Of a stretch of 64,000 nt of DNA, positions 35,805 through 48,054 are shown piece after piece. The position numbers and the translations under genes are program-made. The notes beneath the pieces were generated by a model, which was given only the letters and a program-made list of their open reading frames with translations, was not told where the DNA came from and made no database searches. Location: contig OZ251229.1 of assembly GCA_965240325.2 (NCBI GenBank), positions 2,294,001 to 2,358,000 of the forward strand. The letters run 5' to 3'. The first letter of the stretch is position 1. Each line of letters starts with the position of its first letter. This DNA comes from Rebecca billardiae RCC1528. Lineage: Eukaryota > Haptophyta.

Positions 35805-38432
35805 CTATGGTCGGTGCATGAGCCAAGGCGCCTCGGCGCCGGGCGCAGAGTAGAAATTCATCACCTCGCGCGCGCGCGAGGCCACGTGATCCACCGTGAA
35901 GCCAAACTTTTTGTGCAGGTCCTTGGCGGGGCCGGACGCGCCGTAGCCCTCCATGCCGACAATGGCGTGTGCGTACTTGCTCCAGCCCTGCGCGGCGGCG
36001 CAGGGCGGCAGCGGCGCAGGGCGCGCGGGAGAGGTGAGTGAGTCTGCGGCGGCGCGTGAGGCGCGGCGGCGACAGAGGCGGCAGAGGCGGCAGGGTGACG
36101 CGCGCCACGCGCCGCGAGCGCGCGCGGACCTCGACCGACGCGGCCTCGACGGCGAGCACCGGCACGCCCTTGGGGAACACCGACTTGCGGTACTCGAGCG
36201 GCTGCTCGTCGAAGAGCTCCCAGCACGGCATCGAAACGACGCGCACGCGCGTGCCGCCCGCCTCCTCGAGCGTCTGTGCGACCTGGACCGTCAGGCCGAC
36301 CTGCGCGCAGCGCGGCGCGGGCGCGCGGAGAGGGGGCGTGCATGTGAGCCACGGCCCGCCCTCGCGCCGCGCGCGACCCCCGCGCCGCGCGAGGCCGCGC
36401 GCGCACACCTCCGAGCCCGAGGCGACGAGCACGAGCTGCAGCGGAGCGTCGCCGCCGGCCGCCGGCTCGTGAAGAGCGTAGGCACCCGAGGCCACGCGCT
36501 CGATCGCCGAGCCCGCGTGGTTGGGCACGCCCTGGCGCGAGAGCGCGATGACGGAGGGGCGCGTGCGGTTCTCCAGCGCCACGCGGTACGCGCCCGACAC
36601 CTCGTTCGAGTCGCACGGCCGCAGCGTGAGCACGTTGGGCATGCTGCGCAGTGACAGCAGCATCTCAATCGGCTGGTGGGTCGGGCCGTCCTCGCCCAGA
36701 CCGATCGAGTCGTGCGTCATCACGTAGATCACGCCGTACTGCGAGATGGCGGAGATGCGGATGGCGCCGAGCGCGTAGCTGCGCGCACGTCCGAGCACGC
36801 CGGGCCATCGGCCGCGCGCGGTGAGCGCCCGAGCTCGGCGCGCGCGGGGCGGCGGGCGGCGGGCGCGCGAGCGCGGAGCAGCACGCGAGCGCGGGGCGCG
36901 CGGCGCGCTCGCGCGCACCCGGCGAAGTTGAGGAAGGTGGCGCAGAACGGCACGTAGCCGCCGAAGGCGCTCATGCCGTTGCAGATGGCGGCCATCGCGT
37001 GCTCGCGCACGCCGAAGCGGATGTACCGCCCCTCGGGCGTCTCCTTCTGAAAGTCGAGCGCGCCCTTGGCCTTGGTCAGGTTGGACGGCGTGAGGTCGGC
37101 GGAGCCGCCGATCAGCTCAGGCACCGTCTCGCAGAGCTTGTTGAGGACGAGCTGCGAGGACTGGCGCGTGGCGAGCGCCTTGTCGGCGGGCGTGAAGCTC
37201 GGCAGCTGCGCCGCCCAGCCCGCCGGCAGCAGCCCCTTCACAAAGCGCCGCTCGAGCTCGGCCGCCTGTGTCGGATACATGACGCCGTAGCGCAGCAGCA
37301 TCTTGCCCCACTCCGCCTCCGCGCGCTCGCCCGCCTGCCGCTTCGCCGAGTAGAGCGCGTACACGTCGTCGGCGACGTGGAAGCTGACCTTGTCGTCGAA
37401 CCCCCACGCGCGCTTGATCGCGGCGATGTCCGCCTCGCCCAGCGGCGCGCCGTGCACGCCGCCGGTGCCCTCCTTGCTCGAACCCTTTCCGATCGTCGTC
37501 GAGACGCGGATCATCGTCGGCCGGTCGAGCTCCGCCTTCGCCTCGTCGACGGCGGCGATGATGGCGTCCATGTCGTCGTCGCCGTTCTGCACGTGGAGCG
37601 TGTGCCACCCGTACGCCTCGTACCGCGCGAGCACGTCCTCGGTGAACGACAGGTCGGTCGAGCCGTCGATGGTGATCCGGTTGTCGTCCCAGAGAACAAT
37701 CAGCCGGCCGAGCCCGAGGTGGCCGGCGAGCGAGCACGCCTCGGAGGTGACGCCCTCCTGCAGGCAGCCGTCGCCGCAGATGACGAAGGTGTGGCTGTCG
37801 AAGAGCGCGAAGCCGTCCTTGTTGTACGTCGCCGCCGCCTGCGCCTGCGCGAGCGCCATCCCCACGCCCATCGAGAGACCCTGGCCGAGCGGGCCGGTCG
37901 TCACCTCGACGCCCGCGGTGTGCGTGTTCTCCGGGTGGCCGGGGCACTTGGAGCCGAGCTTGCGGAAGGACTTGAGGTCGTCCATCGTCAGCTCCCCGCC
38001 CGACAGGTGCAGCAGCGAGTACAGCAGCGCGCACGCGTGCCCGTTCGACAGCACGAAGCGGTCGCGGTTGGGCCAGTTCGGGTTGAGCGGGTTGTACTTC
38101 ATCACGTGCGCCCACAGCGCGTGCGCCATCGGCGCGCAGCCCATCGGCGCGCCCGGGTGGCCCGAGTTGGCCGCCTGCACCATGTCCGCCGAGAGGAGGC
38201 GGATGGTGTTCACGGCCAGCTTGTCCACCGACGAGTCGTTGAGCCGGCCGCGCTTGGTGCCGTCGGCCGCGGCGGCCGCGGCGGCTGGCCGCGGCTCGGT
38301 GCGCTGGCGCTTGCTCCCGGGGGCGCTGCTCGGGCGCAGGTCATCATAGGTGATGTTGAAGGTGGTCGTCGCCTGCTGCGGGGGCAGGTAGCCGAAGTTG
38401 TAGTCGAACAGCTGGTTCGAGAAGATGGGCAT
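35805..38432 (-). CDS. TKT: Transketolase
   Basis: Thiamine-diphosphate enzyme moving two-carbon units between sugar phosphates in the pentose phosphate and Calvin cycles. Exons: 38432-36919, 36778-36409, 36300-36130 and 35987-35805, all GT-AG with frame kept; 745 residues. Visible motifs: AANSGHPGAPMG (about 85), KCPGHPEN, TGPLGQGLSMGVG, the diphosphate motif GDGCLQEG...WDDN (about 218), the pyrimidine domain FGVREHAMAAICNG and YVMTHDSIGLGEDGPTHQP (about 520), and the C-terminal LVLVASGSEV..T and GPAKDLHKKFGFTVDHV. An N-terminal extension of about 65 residues precedes the catalytic part; it holds a basic GSKRQR patch and Ala-rich run and does not look like a signal peptide, so compartment is unresolved. 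The first exon carries two thirds of the protein. Confidence 0.95.
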
Positions 38433-38865
38433 GGCGCGGACTGAGCGCGGGCTGCGCGCGCGCGCGACCGGGCGCGCACGCGCACGGAGCACGCGGCAGA
38501 GGCCGGCTGAGCGGTGGCGGGTGCGCGGGTGGGGCGGATGTGCTCGCCCGCATGACCGCCGTTGGCGGAGCTGCGCTCCCGCCCGGCCCCGGCTGCCCCG
38601 CGCGCACCGTCGAGGGCGAACGGGACCTTCTCCGGCCACGAGGCTCAATTGCCGGTCGGGAAACCTGCGATGGGCCAATGAGGTGGAAGTAGGACCAACT
38701 ATGAACGAGGACAGGTAATCAGGCGGCCTAATGATGTCAGTACTTCACATATTCCTTTTACCCACTCGGACTGGGCAGCTTGTGATCCGGCCGCCCAGTT
38801 CCCTTGGTTCGTCCGACTCTCGACGTCCGGACGACAGATCGACGTGGCGAGAATTCGCAAAGCCC
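38433..38865. promoter_or_regulatory. Shared upstream region of transketolase and Sec61 beta
   Basis: 433 bp between divergent start codons. GC-rich on the transketolase side, AT-richer at 38690-38760. Function inferred from arrangement. Confidence 0.35.
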
Positions 38866-39394
38866 ATGGTGAGCTGCCCCCCGGCGCCGCTCGGCGCGCG
38901 GCCTGCGCGCGCACGAGACGCGGAGTGACCCGCGCGCGCGATGGCCCAGGACGTGGGCGTGTGGTCCATTCTTGCCAGCGGCTCTGCGCTTCGGCGGCCG
39001 TGGCGACGCCAGGGCAGCGCATCACGCGCGGTGCGCTCAATTGCGTCCCATGCCCGCGCGTCCGTGACACCCGCTGCCTGATGCTGCGCAGGCGCGCACG
39101 TCTGCTCCTGGCGCTGGATCGCAGCAAGGCGCACCGAAGAGCGGTGGCTCCGCGCCGCGCTCGACGGCGGTGTCCGGGGCGACATCCACCGCGCTGCGCA
39201 AGCGCGGCCCGACGCGCTCGGCTGCGGGGCGTGGCGGCGCGGGCGTCGGCGGCGGCCAGTCTGGCATCCTCCGGTTCTACACGGACGAGGCGCCCGGGCT
39301 GAAGATCGGCCCGACTGCGGTGCTCGTGCTCAGCCTGCTCTTCATCGCGTTTGTCGTCTTGCTGCACATCTGGGGCAAGTTCCGGCGGGGCTAA
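38866..39394 (+). CDS. SEC61B: Protein transport protein Sec61 subunit beta
   Basis: Tail-anchored subunit of the ER translocon. The conserved end is unmistakable: [20 protein letters not shown], then the single transmembrane helix [20 protein letters not shown] and a short basic tail. The exon encoding it (39092-39394) has no in-frame ATG. Upstream, ATG at 38866-38868 is followed at once by a strong donor (GTGAGC), and the 223-nt intron ends at the AG at 39090-39091, keeping the frame. The model is therefore exon 1 = 5' UTR plus the ATG alone; 101 residues, the usual length. The Ser/Gly/Ala-rich N-terminus with LRKR matches the family. Confidence 0.88.
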
Positions 39395-40031
39395 GCTCGC
39401 AGCTGCGAGCTGGCAGCGCAGCCTGCTCGGGCGCGCAGTGGCACCGGCAGGTGAGCCATCTGCCGGTACGGATTGGGCGCACATGGCGACGCGGGAGGGG
39501 GCACGAGCCACCGTTGCTGGCGGCGGCGCCCTCCTCGCGCTCCACCCCCGGCGCGCTACTCGGCCCAGCCCCGGACGGCTTCTGCACAGCTGGACCGGCC
39601 GCGCGCTGCTACGCTGGCGGGCAGCCGACCATGGCTCGCCGCGCCCCCTCGCTGACAGTGGCGGTGAGGCGGCGACGGGTGAGGTGGCAGGCGTCTGTGT
39701 GAGTCGGCCGTGGCGTCGCAGCACGCTCGTGGCCCTGGGCTAAGTCACGCGCGCAGCCTCCAGCTTGCGGGCTGCGAACGCCCAGGGCCACGTGCGAGCT
39801 GCGCGTCTGCAAACCGCTCCAAAGTCAAAAATGCCGGGCGTGGTCGCACAGATCGTGTCCGTCCGTTACCGGGCACCGGCTCGACACAGTCACAGAGTCC
39901 GCACGCGTCACATCGCTGGCCCTGGGCCGCTGACCCTGGGACCGCCGCCGCCGATGACGATGCCTGAATATTATATATATTAATAACTACTACCCGATCA
40001 CCTATAATATAATATATATATATATATATAT
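39395..40031. other. Intergenic, no gene seen
   Basis: 3' flank of SEC61B, GC-rich to about 39960, then AT-rich with a TA tract (40011-40030) abutting the tandem array. Confidence 0.5.
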
Positions 40032-40906
40032 GTGGCGTTATAGGGAACCTATAACTGAGTGTCTATGAGCGACGCCAAGAATCCGGCTCGCACGGCATTC
40101 CTGCGTTGTCCTGTGCGCACCGCCGCGCGCAGGAGTCCTGGTGCGCTGCCAATCTGGCCCACAGCGGCGCACCTGCAGGACTCGGTTGGTTACCGCTCAC
40201 ATCGGATCGATCAGGCTTCACTCTCGGGGGCGCCATGGGGCTGCTCACGACGAAGGCGCCGAGCTGGGCAAGGGAATCGCCTGCATCGGGCACTGCCGGG
40301 TGCACGCTCCGCTGCAGGAGGTGCACCGCAGTCGCCGCAGCCCCTCTGCTCGGTAAGGTCGCTGGCTGTCTGTGTGGCCCGGCTCCCCGCCTGATCGTTC
40401 GGCGGCGCGACGTCATCATCTGTCTTCGCCGCGTCGCCCCTCATGCAATGGTCTCTTGCTCTCGCCGCTGTCGCGTCAACCCGCACGCTTCATCGTTTGA
40501 GATACGCGCTCGCCTCGCGCCCGTGCGTCGCGCGGGTGCGGCGCACCGGCACTCTGACGCGTGTCTGCTCGCCGCGCGTCGCGATCGATCGTGCGCGCGC
40601 GGCCGCGCAGTCCTCGTCTCTTCTATTTCTAAACGGGATTCATCAACGACTACTTGGACGCCCGCTCCAACTTATAAACGGGACTCGCGGGCGCCCTCTC
40701 GACCTCGGGCAGCAGCTCAACCGCCACGCCGCTGCCAGCGCCCGCTGTCGTTCGTTGCTCAAATCCCAACATAGCTAACCTGATCGTTCCATGATTGATC
40801 ATTGTGGTCTGTCTACTCCACGACGCCGCGCGCCGCGACCATCCAGCTCCAGAGTCCATTCGTACCCGACGCCTTGTACGAGCCGGGCATGGCGGAGTGG
40901 CTAGAC
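40032..40906 (+). repeat. Tandem array copy 1 (875 bp)
   Basis: Starts GTGGCGTTATAGGGAACC with the hairpin TTATAGG-GAA-CCTATAA and ends CATGGCGGAGTGGCTAGAC. Same as copies 2 and 3 except for the middle: about 40498-40683 holds a different sequence of about 185 nt where the others have about 95 nt. No gene supported. Confidence 0.95.
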
Positions 40907-41693
40907 GTGGCGTTATAGGGAACCTATAACTGAGTGTCTATGAGCGACGCCAAGAATCCGGCTCGCACGGCATTCCTGCGTTGTCCTGTGCGCACCGCCG
41001 CGCGCAGGCGGAGTCCTGGTGCGCTGCCAATCTGGCCCACAGCGGCGCACCTGCAGGACTCGGTTGGTTACCGCTCACATCGGATCGATCAGGCTTCACT
41101 CTCGGGGGCGCCATGGGGCTGCTCACGACGAAGGCGCCGAGCTGGGCAAGGGAATCGCCTGCATCGGGCACTGCCGGGTGCACGCTCCGCTGCAGGAGGT
41201 GCACCGCAGTCGCCGCAGCCCCTCTGCTCGGTAAGGTCGCTGGCTGTCTGTGTGGCCCGGCTCCCCGCCTGATCGTTCGGCGGCGCGACGTCATCATCTG
41301 TCTTCGCCGCGTCGCCCCTCATGCAATGGTCTCTTGCTCTCGCCGCTGTCGCGTCAACCCGCACGCTTCATCGTTTGCCCGCCCGCCCACCCTCGGCCTC
41401 TGGCGGATATGGAAGCACTGCAGTGTCAGCGAGCCATCAGCCTTAATCGACCTTGCTCAGTGACTGACGACTCGCGGGCGCCCTCTCGACCTCGGGCAGC
41501 AGCTCAACCGCCACGCCGCTGCCAGCGCCCGCTGTCGTTCGTTGCTCAAATCCCAACATAGCTAACCTGATCGTTCCATGATTGATCATTGTGGTCTGTC
41601 TACTCCACGACGCCGCGCGCCGCGACCATCCAGCTCCAGAGTCCATTCGTACCCGACGCCTTGTACGAGCCGGGCATGGCGGAGTGGCTAGAC
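40907..41693 (+). repeat. Tandem array copy 2 (787 bp)
   Basis: Essentially identical to copy 3; the only difference noted is a 3-nt GCG insertion near 41008. Indicates recent duplication. Confidence 0.95.
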
Positions 41694-42477
41694 GTGGCGT
41701 TATAGGGAACCTATAACTGAGTGTCTATGAGCGACGCCAAGAATCCGGCTCGCACGGCATTCCTGCGTTGTCCTGTGCGCACCGCCGCGCGCAGGAGTCC
41801 TGGTGCGCTGCCAATCTGGCCCACAGCGGCGCACCTGCAGGACTCGGTTGGTTACCGCTCACATCGGATCGATCAGGCTTCACTCTCGGGGGCGCCATGG
41901 GGCTGCTCACGACGAAGGCGCCGAGCTGGGCAAGGGAATCGCCTGCATCGGGCACTGCCGGGTGCACGCTCCGCTGCAGGAGGTGCACCGCAGTCGCCGC
42001 AGCCCCTCTGCTCGGTAAGGTCGCTGGCTGTCTGTGTGGCCCGGCTCCCCGCCTGATCGTTCGGCGGCGCGACGTCATCATCTGTCTTCGCCGCGTCGCC
42101 CCTCATGCAATGGTCTCTTGCTCTCGCCGCTGTCGCGTCAACCCGCACGCTTCATCGTTTGCCCGCCCGCCCACCCTCGGCCTCTGGCGGATATGGAAGC
42201 ACTGCAGTGTCAGCGAGCCATCAGCCTTAATCGACCTTGCTCAGTGACTGACGACTCGCGGGCGCCCTCTCGACCTCGGGCAGCAGCTCAACCGCCACGC
42301 CGCTGCCAGCGCCCGCTGTCGTTCGTTGCTCAAATCCCAACATAGCTAACCTGATCGTTCCATGATTGATCATTGTGGTCTGTCTACTCCACGACGCCGC
42401 GCGCCGCGACCATCCAGCTCCAGAGTCCATTCGTACCCGACGCCTTGTACGAGCCGGGCATGGCGGAGTGGCTAGAC
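41694..42477 (+). repeat. Tandem array copy 3 (784 bp)
   Basis: Final full copy; ends in CTAGAC then a short TA tract and flank shared with 33482-33500. Confidence 0.95.
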
Positions 42478-43205
42478 ATATATATATATTCAACGACGTG
42501 CCACGTGGTATGCAACGCGCAGGGCGGCAGGCGTAAATTATGACTATATATATAGTTAATGTCATTTAAATTAATAATAAATTATTATTGCAGACAATTT
42601 GCATGCAGCACTTGTGAGAGTGTCATGAGCGCACTCTTCGGATTAATCTTGAATCGGTTCGATCCGAGGACGGAGGATGAGCTCAGTACCCCCATAGGGC
42701 TGAAAATGAACAGCAGATGGGCTCTCAGATGCTGACATTCTGGCAACCGCAATCCGCGGCATGCCAGCACCAACGGGCACGGCAACGGTGTCCGCCGGCC
42801 GTTCGTAACGCCGTAACGCCTAACGGGCATCACCGGCGGCACCAGCCCGAACCAGCAGGCCAGGCACCAGGCACCAGCACGGCCGCAGGCGCCATGGGGC
42901 CCCATGTCATCTGAGCTCGGAAAATGGCGCAGCCTGCCGAGGATCCAGATTGCATCAGGGCTGCCAGCGGCGCTGACTCACCGGGCAGGTGATGAAGTGG
43001 GGCCCAGCTGCTCGGAGCAGCGGCTCTGTTGTGGCGCGTGCCGCCGCCGCCCTGGAGCGGCGCGAGCCCGACGCTGGCGGCCGCGGCCAGCGCGCAGCGA
43101 GCAGCCCAGCAGCGCTGCGGGGCGTGCGCGCAGCGCTCCCCGCGCAGGCCTGGCCACGCGCCCCGACGCCGCCGTCGCCGGCGGAGGTCGCGCGTCGCGC
43201 CCGCC
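42478..43205. other. Intergenic, 3' side of COPA
   Basis: AT-rich to 42600, then GC-rich. No ORF with coding character. Contains the 3' UTR of COPA at its right end by orientation. Confidence 0.5.
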
Positions 43206-46200
43206 TCACATGTCCACGTCGGTGAGCTGGTTGAGGTAGCAGACGAGCCCGGTCGCGTCGCCGCCCGCCTCGCCCAGGTCACACACGCTGCACAGCCGGC
43301 CCTTAAACTCGGGTTTGTACGCCGCGCCGCAGTACGAGCAGCGCTCGAGCTTCGAGCCCTGCGCGCGCACGGCGGGGCGCGGCCGATGCGCGCGGGCGGG
43401 GCGCGGGCAGAGCACGCTCAGCGAACGCCGAGCCGGGCCGGCGGTGCGCCGCAGAGCGCGCGCCGCTGGGCCGACGGCGCTCGGGCGCGCGGCGCGCAGC
43501 GCGCGGCGCGCGCGCGCGCGCGCTTACCTTGTAGATGGGAGAGTGCGAAGCGTTGCACACGACGAACGGGTTGCGGTCGTCGTACTCGAGCGGAAGCGCG
43601 TCGCCCGGGTTCTGCTCGCACAGCTGCAGCACTTTGCGCGCCTGCCGCACCGTCGCAGCGGGTCGCGTGCCGCGCGCGCACGCCGCTGGTGAGCCGCGCG
43701 CGCGCGAGCGCCCGGCGCGCCGCTCGCGCGCCGCAGCGCGCGCGCGCGCGCGCCCACCTGTGTTGCAATCTCCGCCTTAGGATGGAGGTCGAGCAGGCGG
43801 CGCGAGAAGGACGCGGCCGCGTTGAAGTTGCGCATCTTGTACGCGACCTGCGGGCGTTGATTCGTCGAGGCGCGAAGCGCGTGAGCGCTCGGCGGCGGCA
43901 CACGTGCGCCAGCGTGGCAGCCGCGCGTCCCGCGCGCGCGCGCCGCCGGGCCGCGCGCCGCTGCGGTAGCGCTCGGTGCTATGCGCAGCGACGCACCGTC
44001 ATCGCCGAGCGCAGGGAGAGGATGGCGTGCGCGGGCTGCATCTGGCAGTGCGTGAAGTAGGCCGAGAGCTCCGCCTGCGCGCGCGCGATCGAGCCAGGCG
44101 CGGCGCAGCGGGCGGGCGGGCGGGCGGGATGAGCGCGTGGCAAGCCAGGCGAGCGCCGCGCGTTGCATCGCCGCGCGCCGCACACCTGGCGCTTCGGCTC
44201 GGTCGCCTCCTTGCGCGCGAGCTCGAGCTGGATGGCGGTGATGTACTCCTTGCAGATCGACTGCAGCTCCTTCAGCTCCGCCACGCCCTTGCGCGAGTCG
44301 ACCACCGTCAGCGTGATCGCCTGCAGCACGTACCGGAAATGTCCGAGCGCTTCGCCAAACTTGCCACCCGTCGTCGCGGTGTAGCCGTGCCGCAGCCGCT
44401 CGACGAGTGCGGGCAGGGTGAGCGCGAGGGCGGGGAGCGCGCCGCCGCCGCGCGGCGCGGCGCCCTCGCGCGCGAGCGGCGTGAGCACCGCCGGCGTCGA
44501 CACCGGCCCGTGCCTGAGCGCGTGCGACGCGCCGGCGAGCGCGAGAGCGTACGGCTTGAGCGGCCCAAAATTGACGAGACCGAGCTGCCGCTGAAGCATC
44601 GCCATCCCCGTGTCGAACGAGCCGGCGGCGAAGTGGTCGGCGGCGAGCGGCGAGTCGCGCGTCCAGCGCTCGGCGGCGGACTGGCCCGAGCTGGGCGCGG
44701 CGAAGTACCCCGCGCCGCCGCCCGCGCCCGAGGGCAGCGCCGGCATGTCCGGCAGGTCGAGGGCGTCCTCCATTTCCCAGCCACCGCCGCCGTCGTCGCC
44801 GTCGTCGCCGCCGCCGCCGCCGCCCAGCCCGCCGAGCTCGTCGCCGAGGCCGCCGAGGCCGGCGGCGGCGGGCATCGTCGGGTCGAGGTCGAGGTCGAGG
44901 TCGTCGCCGCCCCACCCGCCCCCCGCGCCCGCGCCGCCCGCCTCGTCCAGCGGGTCGTCCAGCCCCATCTGCATGCCGCCGACCGCCGCGTTGTCGCTCG
45001 CCGACACGTTCTCCCAGAAGTCTTTGGAGACGGCGAGCTGCGGCCAGTTGGCCTCGCGCAGGATGGGCAGCGGCGGGACGAGGAGCTTGGGCGAGGCGCA
45101 GGGCAGCTCGGGCACGGCGTCGCCGAGGCCGGCCGCCAGCTCCGCCGCCTGCTCCTCCAGCCCGTGCGCCTTCGCCAGCACGTACGCCAGCGCGGGCTGC
45201 CCCACCTCGGCGAGCACGGCCGCGCGCTCGCGCGCGTTGCCGAGGTAGAGCGCGTTGTGGAAGCGCGAGAGAGCGTCCGCGCGCATCTCGGCGATCTTGA
45301 GCATCTTGGCGAGCTTCTCGGTGTTGCCCGTGATGAGGTAGAGGAAGGAGAGCCGCTCGAAGTCCTTCGTCTTCTGGTAGCACATCTCCACCACCTGGTG
45401 GTTCCCCTGCCGCAGCGCCTCGAGCGCGAGCCGCTGCCAATTGTCCTTGGACTCGATCGCCGACGTCGCCTCGAGCGCGAGCTCAATCTGGCCGCACTCG
45501 ATCGCGAGGTTGAAGCGCACCTGCGGGTCGGTGACGAAGTGGAGCGCGACCTGCGGGAAGCCCTTCTTCTGCAGGTACGCGATGATCGCGTGCCCGCGCA
45601 GCTTCGACCGCCGGATCGTGCGCAGCACCAGGTCGAACTGCTGGTTGTGCAGCGCGAGCTTGAACGCGAGCTCGGACGTGTCGACCTGCAGCACGCGCAC
45701 CTTCGCCTCGCGGTCGAGGCAGTACAGCTTGCCGTTGGTGAACTTGGTGAGGTACAGCGGCTGCTCGAGGGTGCGGATGATGCCGCCGTCGCCGTTCGTC
45801 AGCGCGTACTTCAGGTGGTTCAGCGTCGAGTACAGGAACGTGCCGTTCCCGTCCCACACGCCCGACTTGAGCCGGATCGTCTCGTGGAGCGTCGCGAGGT
45901 GCTGCAGCCGCTTGTTCGCGAGCACGACCGCGTGCTTGGCGAGCAGCGCGACGTGCGACATGTCGGCGGACCAGACGACGTACTTGACGGCGGGGGCGGT
46001 GAGCTCGCCCACCGCCTTCCGCTGCTGCACGTCGAACAGCGTCATCCGCTCGTCCGCGCGCAGCAGCAGCGTGCCCGTCGCCGCGGGGAAGAGCATGTCT
46101 GTCGACGCGTGCGGCGGCGCGCACTTCTTCGTCACCTCGTTCTGAAAGTTCTTGATGAGGATCTGGCGGTTCTTGTCGAGGACGGCGAAGCGCTGGCGCG

Positions 46201-47875
46201 CGACGAAGACGCCCGAGCTGCCCAGCCCGCGCTTGCACTCGCCCGCGTCCGCCGAGCCGCCCGAGCCGCCGCGCGAGTCGCGGGGCACGTGGTACAGCTC
46301 ATACGTGCCGCCCTCCGTGTCCGTGCACACCAGCAGCATCGACTCGGCCTCGTTGAAGTGCATCGAGCGCACGACGGAGGAGCCGCCGTGCGCGCCCGAG
46401 CCGGAGGACGAGCGGCGGATCGAGAGCAGCGCCGCGTCCTTCCCGCTCGTGTAGTCGTACGAGCGCAGCGTGCGCTCCTTGATGAAGAGCAGCGAGCCGC
46501 CGAGCGGCACGTACGGCGGGCGCTCGCGCTCGAGCTTGAACACGATCAGCCCCGCGTCGTGGCCCGCGCCGAGCAGGTTCTGCGTCGGGTGGACGGCGAG
46601 GATCCAGAAGCGGTCGTGCTCGCGGCGGAAGGTCTGCATGCCCTGCCGCTTCGACATGTCCCACACGCGGATCGACTTGTCCTCCGAGTTGGACACGATC
46701 AGCTCCTGCTTCGGGTGGAAGACCGCGCACGACACGTTGTTGATGTGGCCGCGCAGCGTGTCCACCTCCCACGCCTTCGTCTCGTTCATGCGCCACAGCT
46801 TGACCTGCGCGCGGCGGGCGCGCGGGCGAGGGCGCGCGCGGGCGAGGGCACGGCCGCGGGTCGGTACGCGCGGCAGCCGCCTGCGCGCCGCGGCAGCCGC
46901 CTGCGCGCCGCGCGCAGGGCTCGCGGCGCACGGCGCGCGGCGCGCGGCGCACGGCGCATACCTGGCGGTCATCCGCGCCAGAGACAATCAGCGGCAGCGT
47001 CGGGTGGAACGCCGCCCAGTTGACGCCGCGGTCGTGGCCCTCGAGCACGTACTTCACTGTCGCGTCATTCCCGCCGAACAGGTCCTCCACCTGCGGCAGC
47101 TTCGACCCCAGCTTGCCCGCCGCGTGCAGCGCCGCCGTGGCCGATGCCGGCCCATCGCCGCCGCCGCCCATCAGGTCACGCGGGCCGTCGGCCGCGCCGC
47201 CCGGGCTCGCGAGCTTCTTGCGCAGGCCGCTGGTGTCCCAGACGCGCACGGTCTGGTCGAGCGAGGCGGAGAGCACGAGGTCCTCCTTCGGGTGGAATTG
47301 CGCGCACATCACGTAGTGGTTGTGCCCGGTGAGCACCGAGACACACGAGCGCGACTGCCAGTTCCAGATCCGGATCGTCTGGTCGTCGGACGCGGAGACG
47401 ATCCACGGCAGCTCGTGGTGGAACTGGACCGTGCGGATGTAGTCGAGGTGCCCGAGGAGCGTGAACAGACAGCGGCGCAGCTTGTAGTTCCACACCTGCC
47501 AGCACGCACGCGCGCGGCGAGCGCGAGCGCGCACGGGCGCCAACCGACCGGAGCAATCGCCGTCAGGCGCGCGCAAGACGCGGGTGCCCAGGGCGGGCCT
47601 GCGCTGGGCATCTGCGTGCGCGGACAAAAGCCGCATCCCAGACGTACCTTGATCTTGTAATCGTCGCCACCGGTCACGAACAGCGGCTGCGCGACGTGGA
47701 AGTGCACGCCGCGGACCGGGCCGTCGTGCTCATCGAACCGATCGATGAGTGTGCCCATGCGGTAGTCCCAGAGCTGGACCACCCCATTGTGCAGCGAGGC
47801 GAGGACCCAGGGGCGCGCGCAGTGGAAGGCGACGCCCTTCACACGGTTCGACTTCGTCTCGAACTTGGTCAGCAT
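43206..47875 (-). CDS. COPA: Coatomer subunit alpha (alpha-COP)
   Basis: Scaffold of the COPI coat that returns cargo from Golgi to ER. Seven exons: 47875-47648, 47495-46962, 46804-44186, 44074-43997, 43847-43758, 43641-43528 and 43358-43206; introns of 152, 157, 111, 149, 116 and 169 nt, all GT-AG at phase 0; 1271 residues. Starts [18 protein letters not shown] as the family does. A WD40 propeller fills residues 1-320 ([66 protein letters not shown]). The helical solenoid follows, then an acidic/Gly linker (about 855-925), and the C-terminal domain ([58 protein letters not shown] with the Cys pairs). Divergent from the methyltransferase. Confidence 0.96.
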
Positions 47876-48054
47876 GGCGCCGCGTCCTCGCCGACGACAA
47901 GCAGCGCGGCGCGAGAGGCCTCAGCCGCCGGCTCTCGACAAAGAGACGCGTTCCCGGACCGGCGCAGTCCGGGCCTGCTCTGCATGACTGCATCCGGGCT
48001 GCCGGCTGCCGCCGGCCGCGGTGCTCGAGTGAGTCGCGGCGGACGACGACGACG
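47876..48054. promoter_or_regulatory. Shared upstream region of COPA and the methyltransferase
   Basis: 179 bp between start codons of divergent genes. GC-rich, no TATA. Function inferred. Confidence 0.4.

Noticed and set aside
36999-38444. 481-residue plus-strand frame opposite transketolase
   Set aside because: Shadow frame of the conserved transketolase first exon.
42455-42477. tRNA gene start (GGCGGAGTGGCTAGA) at the end of each tandem unit
   Set aside because: Only an A-box-like word is present; no B box, anticodon arm or acceptor pairing follows within 100 nt.
43976-47023. 1015-residue plus-strand frame opposite COPA
   Set aside because: Shadow of the COPA exons; composition is Arg/Val/Leu-rich with no family signature, and it runs across COPA introns.
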